From Uranotaenia lowii (taxonomy: Eukaryota > Arthropoda > Insecta > Diptera > Culicidae), in contig NC_073693.1 of the NCBI RefSeq assembly GCF_029784155.1, positions 339,466,023 through 339,530,022 of the forward strand: a stretch of 64,000 bases of DNA, written 5' to 3'. Positions 20,986-33,496 of the stretch are shown one piece after another. How positions within the stretch are numbered: the first letter of the stretch is position 1; every line of letters starts with the position of its first letter. Both the position numbers and the translations under genes were made by a program. The notes under the pieces are model-generated. The model saw only the letters and a list, made by a program, of their open reading frames with translations. It made no database searches and was not told the DNA's origin.

Positions 20986-21416
20986 TTGTTGTTGAAATGT
21001 TAGATATTCTAGGATTTTTCACATTCGAATCAAATATAGAATTAGACTGAACTTGAAAATTAAAATATTGGACTTCGATCGTTTGGAATTTGTCATATGT
21101 ATTTAAATTCAAAGAGCTAAAATTTTGTAAATTATTGAGTGAGGAAAGTATGGACCATGGCTTCGCGCCGTACTGGCTGAACGGGAAACACGCGTCCATT
21201 CTAGCTAAAGATTGCAATTCGAATGACGACCGCTCACGACCAGGGTTGCCAACATTTATTTGCAAAAATCAGCTAAAAGGTGAAAATTAAAATCAGGCGA
21301 CGTCAAAACCTCGTCACGTCAAAGTAACAGAAATTTCACTCAAAGTGATGACCTTTTTTTTGGTCGTCGCTCAACCTTTTCACTTCAGCAATGGTACCTT
21401 ATGCAGTTCCTAACTA

Positions 21417-22717
21417 AAGTCTGTTTCACATAGAATCTGGTCGCATCTTTTCATTTACTGCTGCGCCCCTAGTTGTCACATCGCGAATCTATTGACAGTG
21501 TTTTGATCCGGATGGTTTGTTTACTTAGTGGTGAAAATTTCATCAAGATTGAAGAAGTCAGTCAAAATGTATCGACGATGGAACGCGAAAGGCGAGAGAA
21601 AATTCTGCACACTCACGTAGAGAAACCGACGTGGTCAGGGGTAAAGAACGCGAAATTCCTGAAATATCCAAAATTGACTGTAAACTCGGTGCTGCAACGT
21701 TACCCGAAGACTCTTACGGTGGATCGAGCAAAACAAACCAGGTGTAAAAGAGCAACATATGACCGGAAGCTGCAAGCAAAGGTAATTCGATCAGTTCACA
21801 ATAATCCTGGAATCTCCTTGCGTGATTTGGCGAAAAAGTTCAAGACGAACCACAGTAAAGCTCGACGAATTTGTTTGCGAGAAGGCTTGCGGTCGTATCA
21901 TGCAAGCAAACACCCCAACAGGACGCTGAAACAAAACCTGGTTGAAAACAAGGGTAAGGAAGTTGTACGAGAAAGTGTTGACCAAGTACAACGGATGCAT
22001 TTTGATGGACGACGAAACTTACGTCAAAATGGATTTTGGACAAATAGCCGGTAACAAATTTTAGCTTGCGAAGCGTAAAGGGAATGTTGCGGGTAGATTC
22101 AAGTTTGTTTTCACAGATAAATTTGCTCGTAAGTTAATGATTTGGCAAGGGATCTGTAGTTGTGGGAAGAAGACTAAGATTTTCATCACTGGGGACACAA
22201 TTAATGGAAATGTTTACAAAGAAGAATGTCTCCAGAAGAAGGTTTTGCCATTCATTCGGTCCCACAAAGGTCCGGTGAAGTTCTGTCCGGATCTGGCAAG
22301 CTGCCACTACAGCCGGGATGTCGTTAAGTGGTATTTATAAGGAGAACAAGATCGATTTTGTTGAAAAAAGTATCAATCCACCAAACTGTCCGGATTTTCG
22401 TCCCATCGAGAAATATTGGGCAATAGTTAAGGGCAAACTGAAGAAATGTGGCAGAACCATAAAAAACCTGCTCAAATGGAAAAGTGGTGGAACAAGATGG
22501 CGATGGTTACCAGCAGTACTGTGCAGAAAATGATGGGTGGTATTACAAAAAAAAGTTCAAAAATGCATCCGAAAAGCTGACGAATGATTTTTATGTATTT
22601 TTTTCCTTGAAGTGCAATAAAAACCGTACAAAATGACATTTTTAATTTTGTTGTACGTTATTTCTTTGCGGAGAAATGATCTATTTTATCCAACCCGATT
22701 CTATGTGAAACAGACTT
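21417..22717 (+). mobile_element. DD37E mariner-type element, inactive copy
   Basis: TA duplications (21415-21416, 22718-22719) enclose a 1301-bp element. Its inverted ends AAGTCTGTTTCACATAGAAT are identical for 21 bases, with one mismatch in the next three. The first seven bases are also shared with the intact element at 56570-57874, and the proteins are clearly related, so the two are sister lineages. The transposase frame is broken several times. Confidence 0.9.
21578..22586 (+). pseudogene. DD37E transposase pseudogene
   Basis: The coding remnant starts at ATG 21578 (MERERREKILH). The N-terminal helix-turn-helix region is open to about 21990 and includes RKLQAKVIRSVHNNPGISLR. There the frame shifts; the first catalytic block LMDDETYVKMDFGQIAG is in another frame, followed by an in-frame TAG near 22063. 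From 22137 the frame IWQGICSCGKKTKIFITGD runs to the second catalytic block CPDLASCHYSRD. A further shift near 22337 precedes the third block, RPIEKYWAIVKGKLKK. At least two frameshifts and one or more stops make it inactive. Compared with the 336-aa intact relative, the original would have been about the same length. Confidence 0.85.
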
Positions 22718-22719
22718 TA

Positions 22720-23499
22720 CTCATTTTCATCATATTCACAAAAATCAGGCAAAATCAGACTTTTTTTTTTCAAAAATCAGGGAAATACAATGGCTTATAT
22801 CAGGTTGTCAGGCTGGGCCTCGAAAAATCGGGCAAATCCTGAAAAATCAGGCACATTGGCATCTCTGCTCACGTCACGACAGCTCATCCGTCGTGTGTGT
22901 GCGTGTTGTAGTTATAGGGAAAATTTAGGAAGATTACCGACTGGGAGAGGATTTTTTCAACAACTTTTATGAAATGTTTAGTTTACATAGAATAAGAACG
23001 GGAATTTAATTGCTTATAAACGGAGTGGTACATTAATGAAAACTGGTATTACATGGGTACTTTTTATCAAATTGAAATTTGAGGCTCAATCTGCGGAAAG
23101 ATGTATGCTGTGTAAAGGTAAGGTAAGGTGAAAGGTAAGATTGCATAATAGAATTTTCGTAAGTTTCATTTTAAATGAACATATTAGAACAACCAATCAC
23201 TTGCAAACTGGGCAGGTGTCTAAAAGTTTTTAACATTCATATGTTTAACATTCTACATTCATACCATAACAGTTCATACGAAGCCATTGTGTCGGTTATG
23301 CGGTGATTTGCATGAAAAATTTCCGAACTAATATTCTGAAGGATGCAAGTTAGCGCATGCGTTGACGAAACTGCGGTGAATCTGTGTCCCCGTGATGGAT
23401 TACCTAAATACATTCATATTTACATACAAGTATCGCTTTCTCGAGTGATGTTTGTAAATTAAACGGAAATGAACTTTAATGAAAAAAATTATATTCACC
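22720..23499. other. Spacer with an AATCAGG-type low-complexity repeat
   Basis: 22735-22870 is built from AAAAATCAGGCAAA-like words and resembles 26740-26860; both look like pieces of one interspersed repeat. 23110-23150 is a short run of AAGGTAAGGT. 23355-23405 carries an inverted copy of the GTGCACGGATTCACC-type motif (see 24858). No gene is seen. Confidence 0.5.
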
Positions 23500-24712
23500 C
23501 ACTATCCCCCAGGTTGTAGCTTCCACATTGCCGATCGCATTATTTGGTCGAGATTCATGTGCATGCAATATGACTCCTGGATAATACACCTTCGCATGCA
23601 GCTCCGGTGAAAATGTTGGTTATAGGCATTAGGGATCAGGGCCCAGGTGGAGGTCGTCGTGCTCCTAGCAAAAAAGAGACAGGAATTCCATCTCCGATTC
23701 AGCACACGGCAGCTTCAGAAGCACAGCGTCCCGAATAACAACCACACGAGAAGAAAGAGCCATGGCCGCGGATCATCCATCGTTGATCGTTTCCGCGCGG
23801 GCAGATTCGAGGTTTGCTTTTCGCGGGCCACCTTGAGCTTTGCAATGCAATGCAATTGCTATGGTGGGGAAAGATCACTTTCAGAAGCCTGGAAGACAAC
23901 GCACTCAAGAAGAGTCTCGGCGTCGTCGTCGTCGCGCATTCGAGAGAACGGAAAATTTCATATTGGATAATTTTTCTTGCCGCAGCACGGTCGCGCCCAT
24001 GAAAATTGCCAAGACGAACGATCCGAACCGAACCGAACCCGGAATGGCTTCAGTAGGACCAATATGGATGGCTGCCGATTCGCGGATCCGCACGTATAAT
24101 TTCCAAGTTCAAAGAGTAATTCATGTTCTGCTGATGTGCTGGTTGAAGTTCTACCAATAATCCGTGCAGGATCCGATATTCGGTTGCCCCCTAGCGAATT
24201 ACCGTGCAGCACCCGTTGAATTCCTGCCGATTTTCCAAACAATAAATTTTACGGGAAAAGTTTCCAATATTAACCATAAAAATTCTTCTGAATTGATTTT
24301 TCTTTCGAATGATTTTGAAGGATTCGGAAAGTGGATTCTAGACATACTTCAACATACCTTTATACTTATACGAATATACCATCCATAGTTATACACAAAA
24401 GTAATTTAAAAATATTTTGGGTAGCAAATTTCTGAGTGAAACTGATTTGAATTTCATTTCAAGTTGTTACTTTAAAACACATCCTGCAACATCTTACAGT
24501 TTTATTCAAAGGCATCTTACAGCATTATTGAAGATATATTTTTTATGAAAAAAAAAACTATTTATCTATTTTTCTCTTTTTATAAGAAGCAATGATCAAG
24601 GAACAGAAGAAGCAAACAAACACACGTTTGTGCACGTATTTAAGTAAAACTTTGAAAAACATCATTCTCAATATTGATGGAATTTGAAGGTGTTTAAATG
24701 GTTGTCCTGGAC
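23500..24712 (+). repeat. Duplicated 1.2-kb block, copy B
   Basis: Direct copy of 1721-2938. The 23510-24240 core is almost identical to copy A, while 24240-24712 is much more diverged. This copy lacks nine bases of the CGT repeat, and the upstream part has lost or gained single bases relative to copy A, which breaks one of the open frames but leaves the last roughly 90 codons open. Inverted copies of a GGATTCACCGCAGTTTC motif lie outside both ends (23358-23405 and 24858-24912), which may mark a larger mobile unit. Confidence 0.75.
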
Positions 24713-24849
24713 ATCAGACTGAGTCGATTTGGAGCCATTTTTGAATTCCTCAAACCCTTCTAAAAAACTTTGTTTTGGTTCAAAACTCATCAATGATTTT
24801 TTGCAGAATTTTTAAGTTACGTTTACATGGGTAAATTTGAACTTTTATG

Positions 24850-25165
24850 TTTGTATGTAGATAATCCACTATGGGTGCACGGATTCACCGCAGTTTCGGC
24901 AACGTATGAGCTAAATTGCATTCTTTAGATTGTTAGTTCGGCCAATCTGCAGTGCAAATCACCACATACCCGACACCATGGCTTCGTGTGAGCTGTCTTG
25001 TAATGAATGTGTTTCGTGTATGTGTATGTCTTAATTGTAGACCGAGCCAACAGTTTCGCAACCGTATAAAATTCATAACATTTCTAGTGTCATGAATCTT
25101 TGACAGATTTTCCGCATTCGTGTATATACCTGCCCAGCTGGCAACTGATTGGTCGCTCATATATC
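24850..25165 (+). repeat. Interspersed repeat related to 7190-7394
   Basis: Shares, in order, the ACTATGGGTGCACGGATTCA start, GCATTCTTTAGATTGTTAG and GTGTATATACCTGCCCAGCT with the segment inside the piggyBac-like element. It is longer here because about 110 extra bases separate the last two blocks. Confidence 0.6.
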
Positions 25166-26946
25166 ATAGATTTAATAATTGCAATGGTTGGATAGTGAAA
25201 TAATCTTACCTTCCTACCAATCTTACTTCAAGACACTCGAATGTTTCTGTACCTTACCTTTATACCAATATTTGTTTATTGTGTCTTTTTTGCATACTTT
25301 TTAGCGTTTCAGCCACAAATGACTGATTCCCCATTGTTTGGAGTTTTTATAGTCCTCATTCCGTTTTTTGAAGGGAAACTGTCCTCGATAGGACTCAACT
25401 GTAAAATGTTTATTTCAAATTTAGAATTTTGACAATGCATATGGATATCAAGTTTTACTACTTACAAATAGTTCCCCTTAGCTATTGTCTGAATCTAGCG
25501 AGTGCTACGTCGAATTACAGAGGCTAATACCTGAACAAATTTCCTTTAATTTGTTTGAAAGAACACTTTAGTAGGAAATAAACTTACTTGCGACAAATCG
25601 GATCGCTTAATTTATGTCCGGAAGCTCTAACGCAAATGCGTTGCCTTTTTAAGCTGATGAATCGCAGATTCCCAAGGAAACCAACGCATGAATAAAATGC
25701 AATTGAATGATTACAAGAGAAACTTACTCGTAGAGAAGAATATCCAGGCTAGTTTGGTGATTACGATTTAATTCAACTTAAATACGATTCAATTTAAAAG
25801 ATTGAAAAACGCTCGAACACGTTACCACGAGTTTCCGAAACACAATAAATTTCCGTTATTTTTCCACCTGACGTTTACCGCTTCTTTCCTACACGCTCAA
25901 ACTGGAAACCCAATCTGTGGGCTATAATCCCACGCAACACCCATACTTTCAATAGTTTGTAACTTTTCTTCTTTTCCAACATCTTACTATACAAATACTT
26001 ATATCATCTTCCCTAAACTTTTCTTTTTTTTCCGTTATCTCTTGATTTTAGCAAAACCTGTTTTTTTTCATTCACTGTTTTCGTTTTCTTCTTATTAATT
26101 CTCATTCACTATTTTTCCCGAATTGCCCATTGCTTCCCCAAATTAATTGGTTAAAAAAAACTCTAAATTGACAATTTAAAATAAAACACTGCCTCTAATT
26201 TAAACATACATTCCTCCCCCACTCACACTTGAGAAATGAGATTTTGGTCCAGAAGTTTGTGAAAATGGCTCTTGAATATCATTTACACGCACTGAATGCA
26301 GTTTTCAGTTATATGGATACAAATCCATTTCTCTTTTTCCTTTATCAGAAAATTTGAGCTTTTATGTTTGTATGGGAAAATTGAATATTATGTACAGAAA
26401 AATCAACACCATTTTTGATTCTTCTGTGGAGCTGAGCCTGCTAGTGGTTTTTGTGCCGATTTATAAATTCTCTAAGGGAAATTTTCCGTTAAACAACTTA
26501 GTCCAAGACCATAACTTCGTATCCAGGGGTTAAGAAATTCAAAAATGACTCTAAATCGACTCAGTCTAATGCGATAGACAAAATCTGACATAAACTTCTA
26601 AAACTAGCTATAAAATAATGTTAGAAGATTTGAATCCAATAGAGTGTGAAGTTATAGAGTTCAAGGTTGGAGTGACGAGTAAGCACTGAATTTCTATAGA
26701 GTTTTGAACGGATGTGTACAAATTTTATGTGAAAACCAAAAAAACAGGTAAAATCAGGTTTATTTCCGAAAATCAGGGAAAAAGCAAGGCTTATCAGGTC
26801 ATCAGGCAGGACCTTCAAAAATCAGGCAAATCCTGAAAAATCGGGCACACTGGGATTTCTGGTTCGGCGCAATGAATGTTTGGATAAGAGATCAGTTTGA
26901 AGAAAGTTGAACTGAATCATGCTGTAAAATGAATTTTGAATACCTA
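25166..26946. other. AT-rich spacer, no gene seen
   Basis: Short unremarkable frames only. The AATCAGG-type repeat occurs at 26740-26860. Nothing else is recognised. Confidence 0.5.
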
Positions 26947-28241
26947 AAGGGTGATACGGTCAAAATTTGGTCAAGAGAAAACGCGTGTAAATTGGTGAAA
27001 TCGTTTATTAAAAAAATAAAATTAAATTTCTTTTTCAAGTTTAATTAGTATAAAATTTAGGAAAAATATTCTGTTAGGATTCCGCTTTTCCAAATCCAAA
27101 ATGCCGGGCCTTACGCTTAACCCCTACCATCAGATTTTGTACAGCCACCTAATCCACCTTCTTCGCCGCAGAAAGCCAGTTTGCCTTGAATTGCTGCTCG
27201 TCCTTAGCATTTTTTTTGGTCTTCTTCAGGTTCCGCTTGACAATAGCCTAGTATTTCTCAATTGGACGGAGCTCTGGCGTGTTGGGAGGGTTCTTGTCCT
27301 TGGGAACCACCTGCACGTTGTTGGTGGCGTACCACTCCATGGCCTTTTTACCGTAATGGCAAGATACCAAATCCGCCCAAAACAGTACGGAACAACCGTG
27401 TTTATTCAGGAAAGGCAGCAGACGTTTATTCAAACACTCTTTCACGTAAATTTCTTGGTTGACAGTGTCGGAAGCTATGAAAATGCTTTTCAAGCCACAG
27501 GTACAGATGGCTTGCCAAACCAGATATTTCTTCGCGAACTTTGACATTTTCATGTGCTTGAACATATCTGCTACCTTTCCCCTTCCTTTTGCCGTATAAA
27601 ACTCCTGTCCTGGAAGCTGTTTGTAATCGGCTTTGACGTAGTTTTCGTCGTCCATTACCACGCAGTCAAACTTCGTCAGCATCGTCGTGTACTACCTCCG
27701 GGATCGCGCTTTGGCCATCGTATTTTCTTTATCATCGCGATTTGGAGTCACTACCTTCTTGTAAGTCGATAGTCCGGCTCGTTTCTTGGCTCGATGTACG
27801 GTTGTAGACGATACACTCAGCTTATTTGTGCCATCTCGGAGAGAGAGGTTAGGGTTTCACTTGAAACTACCGGCAACTCTCTTTGTCGTCTCAGCGGTTT
27901 CCGGTTTTCGATTTCCCTTCGATCCAGACTTCCTGGCTGTCGACAAACGTTCCCCAAACACTTTAATTACATTTGTAACGGTTGGTTTGGCAACTTTTAG
28001 CGATTTTGCCAGCTTTGCGTGCGAGCAGCTCAGATTTTCGCGATGCGCGAGCAAAATTTTGATACCCTGATCTTCTTCCTTGGACGGCATTTTGACCAGT
28101 TGTGAGAGTGAATTCCAAAATCAAAATAGAAGCAACATTCTACACACACCTTCAAAATGAGGGGTGTTCAAGTTTTTTAAATGCAAAATTGAAAGAAATA
28201 CGTCAAGTTGATATTGACCAAATTTTGACCGTATCATCCTT
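26947..28241 (-). mobile_element. DD37E mariner-type element, inactive copy, distinct subfamily
   Basis: TA duplications (26945-26946, 28242-28243) flank a 1295-bp element whose 28-bp inverted ends begin AAGGGTGATACGGTCAAAAT on the left and AAGGATGATACGG on the right. The ends are unrelated to those of the copies at 21417 and 56570. The transposase is encoded on the minus strand and is broken. Confidence 0.9.
27080..28090 (-). pseudogene. DD37E transposase pseudogene, second subfamily
   Basis: The minus-strand frame starts at ATG 28090 (MPSKEEDQGIKILLAHRENL). A TGA at about 27857, a 2-bp CT-repeat insertion near 27841 and a TAG just before TTMLTKFD interrupt the N-terminal half. The main core at 27682-27248 is open and contains the first catalytic block VMDDENYVKADY, the second FWADLVSCHYGKK, and RPIEKY with 37 residues between the second aspartate and the glutamate. 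The next codon, normally tryptophan, is TAG. A further stop lies in the C-terminal tail. The protein would be about 340 residues if intact, and this copy is inactive. Confidence 0.85.
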
Positions 28242-28395
28242 TATAATTGATGATCGGAGCTAAAATAGAAACGCTTGAGCTACATAGAAGTACCCCAGTT
28301 TACGGTATGAACCCAATTTTGGAATCTTAAAAAAAAAATCATTACATATAGATATCGATTCAATTAATGAATCACTTGTTTGCGGTGATTCCAGC

Positions 28396-28895
28396 NNNNN
28401 NNNNNNNNNNNNNNNNNNNNNNNNNNNNNNNNNNNNNNNNNNNNNNNNNNNNNNNNNNNNNNNNNNNNNNNNNNNNNNNNNNNNNNNNNNNNNNNNNNNN
28501 NNNNNNNNNNNNNNNNNNNNNNNNNNNNNNNNNNNNNNNNNNNNNNNNNNNNNNNNNNNNNNNNNNNNNNNNNNNNNNNNNNNNNNNNNNNNNNNNNNNN
28601 NNNNNNNNNNNNNNNNNNNNNNNNNNNNNNNNNNNNNNNNNNNNNNNNNNNNNNNNNNNNNNNNNNNNNNNNNNNNNNNNNNNNNNNNNNNNNNNNNNNN
28701 NNNNNNNNNNNNNNNNNNNNNNNNNNNNNNNNNNNNNNNNNNNNNNNNNNNNNNNNNNNNNNNNNNNNNNNNNNNNNNNNNNNNNNNNNNNNNNNNNNNN
28801 NNNNNNNNNNNNNNNNNNNNNNNNNNNNNNNNNNNNNNNNNNNNNNNNNNNNNNNNNNNNNNNNNNNNNNNNNNNNNNNNNNNNNNNNNNNNNNN
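28396..28895. other. Assembly gap of exactly 500 N
   Basis: Placeholder gap; the frames drawn through it are meaningless. The flanks (28244-28395 and 28896-29156) hold no recognisable gene. Confidence 0.97.
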
Positions 28896-29156
28896 GAGGG
28901 ATCATTTACAACAATGAATCGGCTTTTCACGCCAAAACACAGCTGTGAACCAAACGTAATGAAAATTGCTCAATATATTGTTTTTGAAATAATTTGCACA
29001 GTTTTCCGTACCACCGCAATTTCCGCTTCAGTACAGTTAGCCCACTACAGCACGGCGAAAATAACGAAATAGGGTCCAACATACGTACATGTCGAACTGA
29101 ATCGGTCGACTGCAAGATTTTCTGTCGATACACTCCATGTAAATATATCTCGCATG

Positions 29157-29514
29157 CAGGGTTGTCAATTGTTTTCGGAAAAGTCTGAAAGATTTTGACA
29201 AAATGTCTTTAAATGTCTCTCAATGTTGCAAAACTATGTTTATGTCACGACATCAGTCACTTGCTCTGTCTGACTCTCAGTGTAACATACATCATCAAAG
29301 CAGTTGCCATTAATTATAGGTATTCTAATCATTTCCTGCCATATTACACCATGACAAATTTGAATTTTCATAGTTTCTTAGAACAATTTATGTTCAACCC
29401 CTAAAGTCTGCAAAAATTTTAAAAGTCTGGAAGTCTGGAAACCCGAAAAAAATTCTGGGAAAAGTCCAAAAAGTCTGCACGAATTAGACCAAATCTGGAA
29501 GGTTGACATAACTG
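29157..29514. mobile_element. hAT-like MITE, 358 bp
   Basis: An 8-bp direct duplication, CTCGCATG (29149-29156 and 29515-29522), encloses ends CAGGGTTGTCAA and, as reverse complement, CAGTTATGTCAA. CAG-type ends with an 8-bp duplication point to hAT. The interior is made of degenerate AAAGTCTG words, and there is no coding capacity. Confidence 0.7.
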
Positions 29515-29589
29515 CTCGCATGTGTTCACTACCTACTATAGATCTCTCTGTTGTTTCTCTATCACCACTTCACCACCCATCGACTCGGG

Positions 29590-29795
29590 ATTTAAGTCGA
29601 GCACGCACAGGTACGAAGATGTATCAAGACGAACTCAAAACATTAGGTTTGATTCGATTAACATAATTCCTAGAACTCACTTGGTCCACGACAGCCGTTC
29701 TCTAATTTTTCGGACATCGTACATTCGCCAGATCACGCTTCACTTGGTCTAACCACCTCGCTCGTGGCTTCCCTGTCCGGCATTCTCGGCAAAAT
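29590..29795 (-). pseudogene. Non-LTR reverse transcriptase C-terminal remnant
   Basis: On the minus strand the frame reads RARWLDQVKRDLANVRCPKN, then a stop, then RTAVVDQVSSRNYV. The arginine-rich RWLDQVKxDL pattern followed by a W/R-rich tail is common at the C-terminus of insect non-LTR retrotransposon ORF2 proteins. The catalytic RT domain is not present nearby. Short and decayed; the family is not assigned. Confidence 0.45.
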
Positions 29796-29799
29796 CGCT

Positions 29800-30200
29800 A
29801 AACTATTGTTCCAATTAAGCAGTATAATGCGTAATTTTTGTATGGGACCCGCCTGTATGAAAGAAGGTTATCGTCTTCATGCACATAACTTTATGATTGT
29901 ATGAACTATTTTCTTTTTTAACATAATTTTGTATGGGAGTCCTCCGTTATAAAAGCAAGAGGATTGGTTCTGCATAGTAAATAAACTTCTTATGACAATT
30001 CGTGCTCGTGAGCCAATTTTTATTAAAATCGCCTAAAGCTATTAAACTTGTGTTCCATTTTAAGTTGATTTTGTAGGGGAGCTCTCTTCCATAAAAAGTG
30101 AAATTTTTTAAACTACTATACAAACCTTGGCCCAAAAAATATCGAAAACCAAATTTCAAATCATTTTGATCCCCCGTTTAGAAGTTAGGGTGTCTCAAAA
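29800..30200. repeat. Degenerate TTTGTATGGGA repeat
   Basis: Three spaced copies of TTTTGTATGGGAxxCxCC followed by a TATAAAA- or CATAAAA-like word occur near 29838, 29927 and 30070, with intervals of roughly 90 and 145 bases. The pattern suggests an eroded tandem repeat. No gene. Confidence 0.45.
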
Positions 30201-32164
30201 AAGTCAATTGTTCATTTTAATACCCGAGAATAATGGTAAAGCACAATATATGAAGAGTGACCAATTTAAACCTATATCGACTCGTCTTTTGATGAATACC
30301 TACCTTAGTTGTTAATCTTATCCAGCGGGTTTAGACTGGAACCAAATTTAAATGTTGACCAGATTGATTTTGTTATTGAGCAGAAGAGCTGGCACCATAC
30401 AGCAAGGCAAGGGGAACGAAGGCCAAGAAGAAGTATGTACACCGAAAACCGAGGAGAGTGACTATCAGTCAGCGGGCTTAAAATAAAATCCAACCATTTG
30501 TTTACTCAAGACTTTTCTCGTAATAAAAATTACGCCTGTTTTCGAAGGGTGGTGGGGAGGGACTACGAGGGAGACAAGATGGAGGAGAAGACGAACGCGA
30601 ACCAAATCTGCTCGGCTGGATGAACCGTGTGGATCAGTTAGTATCAGATTACGAAAACAACTCGCCTGGCTTGAGTTCACACATGCAGCCACGCCATGCC
30701 ACACATAACATAACATGTCTGGAACGCAGTCGACGTTAGCTTGTGGCACCCAATATCACTTTTCGGCGGGTTGTCGTACCTTCCTAAATACCAAACAGCT
30801 CCACGCTAAACGCTTTCCTCCTTAAACTCTTAACAGGCCCGAAAAATATAAGTGAAAAAAATCTTCGGGATTTCGTTAGAGACAATACACCCAAAGCTTC
30901 CTCCGGTGTTGAAGTTCGTGCCAAGTGCTTGCTTTTAATCTTTATGATAGATTGTAAATCAACCACGAGTTATTACAGCAGTTTCAGGAAAAAAACGAAA
31001 TAAAGAGCACAATTAAGACTGACCTTACCAATCCTTTCCCGGTCTTATTGCGAGCTGTGAGTTATTTCGGTTGGGAGAGGATGTTTAGGGTTTTGGTACC
31101 ACCGCGGACAACTGATGATTTTATTTACTTGCACGCTTCTAGCTACGTTTGGCTCGTTCAGAGCTCCATCCCCGAAGCTTATCAGGCACCAGGCACCTAT
31201 TTTTTTTTCTTTATTTTTCGGTTTCGCTCAATTTGTTGTCATTTCTGAGCCGTGGGGATAAGACTAAACAAGCACCCGGTATTAATCGATGGAGCGATAT
31301 GGCGATCACATTTGCAGGTCAGATGTCGTATCATGTTATTTTCATTTATAATTAAAAGCTTGAATGTTTGTTTTGCAAGCGATGCAATAAATTTCATTCA
31401 GGCAACATCCTACTGAACCGATCGTTTCTATGAAGGTGTTCATTATCATCTTGTTCGACCTACAGTTTTCCGAGTAGAATTTCAACTAAATGTCATCTCG
31501 TCTTTCTGAGGAGTGTGCTTCATGATACCTTAACTTTGATTTGAATCTTTAATATGTTTATTTTTCAATGCATGTTACAAATTTTTTGGAAGTTTTCTAG
31601 CTCGTAAGATTTTATAACCTGCATCGTAGATTAGGCGTGAGTGATATGCAAACGCCAACTTATCACTGATTTCGAATCGTCAACTAGAAATAAAGAGGAA
31701 AGCAATTGAAGCCCGAAGAAAAAAAAAGTCAAGTCATGCTTCCTGAATTACCTAAGTATATAGATTGCCTCTATTAAAGATTCAAGGTTAGTTTCACAGC
31801 AATTTGAAAACCTTTTAACCAATTCGTTAAAAAACAAAATCATGGAACTTCGAAGTTCATCCATTTTTCATTAAGTTTTATTGTTTCTGTATAATCAAAA
31901 GATTTGAACAATCTCAGACGATAAGTTATTTATGATCAAACACTCAGAATGTCTTAAATCAATCCTTTTGCACTTGAAACCCATATGGGATTCTCGGAGG
32001 TACAAATATTTGTCCGGGTGATACTTTGTAGCAAGTTGTGTCAAGTCAACATATCAGAACACTTGAAATGTTGTTGAATCAAATTGATAAACTTCTTTGA
32101 ATGGTTAAGATAGCCTAGACGAACTGAGCAATGGATATTTTTTTCCAAATAAGAGAAGGTATTA
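30201..32164. other. Unique-looking spacer, partly GC-richer
   Basis: 30330-31360 is less AT-rich than its surroundings and looks single copy, with only short frames (94 codons at most) that lack domains. It may contain untranslated exon or regulatory sequence, but no decisive signal is seen. 31361-32164 is plain AT-rich DNA. Confidence 0.3.
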
Positions 32165-32229
32165 TCTATACCTATATATAAAATTTCTGTATGTTTGTTT
32201 GTTTGTTTGTTTGTTTGTCCTCTATAGAC

Positions 32230-33235
32230 TCAGCCGTCTTAAAAGCTAGAGGTCTGAAATTTGGCATGGATGCTCATTAGAACCAGGAATGATGAAAAAT
32301 GTTTTCAGATTTTGGGATGACCCTTTCTAAAGGGGGTCGTCCATACAAGACAAATATTGTTTTCGCGATATTGACTTTATTTTTCATCGGATTATGACAA
32401 AAATTTGCACATAGGAGTTTTGAGACATGGAGAATTGATTCCAGGTATTGAATTTTGTTTCAGGAGTCGGCAAAAGGGGTCGTCCATATGAACTGTTCAG
32501 TGTTTTTCTATATTGACGTTATTATACATTGGATTGGTATAAAAATTTGCACATGAGTGTTTAGTGGGACGAGCAATCGATTCCAGGTATTAAATTCAGG
32601 GTCAGGGGTCGGCCAAAGGGGTCGTCCATATCAACTTTGTAATGTTTTTACGATATTTGCGTTATTATGCATTAGATTGAGATGCAAATTTGCAGACGGG
32701 GATTTTAAGGAACGGACAATCGATTCCAGTTATCAAATTTTGTAGAAGGAGTCGGCAAAAGGGGTCGCCTATATTAACTGTTCAATGTTTTTGCGATATT
32801 GGCGTTATTATAGATTTGATTTTGATGAAAATTTTCACAAACGTATTTTGAGGAATGATCAATCGATTCCAAGTTTAAAATTCAGAGTCAAGGGTCGGTC
32901 AAAGGGTTCCTCCATATTAAATAACTCTTTTTTTGAGATATTAATGCTTGAATACATTGGATTAACATGGAAACTTGGTACGTGGGAGTTTCAAGGAAAG
33001 AGTAATTGATTTTAGGAGTCAAATTTTAATTCTGAGGTCTGCGAAAGGTGTCGTCCATATAAACTGTTTAACGTTTTTGCGGTTTTGACGTTATTATGCA
33101 TTCTATTGAGATTGAGATTTCCACATAGAAGTTTTGAGGGACGCTCAATTGTATCAGGTTTCAAATCTCGAGTCAGGGGTCGGCAAAATTGGTCGTCCAT
33201 TTTATCTGTTCACTGTTTTTGCTATATTGGGGGTT
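32230..33235 (+). repeat. 143-bp tandem repeat, about seven copies
   Basis: The unit contains GGTCGGCAAAAGGGGTCGTC, then CATATxAACTGTTCAxTGTTTTTGCG with GTTATTATxCATTGGATTG, a TTTGCACATxGGxGTTTTGAG block and CAATCGATTCCAGGTAT. Copies of the GGGGTCGTCCAT word lie near 32322, 32473, 32620, 32762, 32900, 33045 and 33188. Copies are diverged 15-25 percent by eye. Tandem arrays of this kind are common inside Helitron-like elements. Confidence 0.85.
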
Positions 33236-33496
33236 ATTCTGCGAGCCGAGTGATGTGACTCACAAAATTTCACTTCTTTATCTTGACTCCGGGATATTTT
33301 GCAAAGAAAAAACGTTAGTATGCATGAGCTCCAAAAACCGATCACAGGACATTTAAGCTAAAACTTCTAGCCTAGAGTGTTTTCTGGAGTCGGCACCACG
33401 ATGTAAAATTTGGCACATCATGTCACGGGACTCTTAGAATAAGCTCCATTGTCTTGATTATACATTGGATCAGGGCCGTAGGAAGAACGGACTCAT

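Noticed and set aside
28364..28948. Open frames of 177-193 codons
   Set aside because: Almost entirely N bases of an assembly gap.
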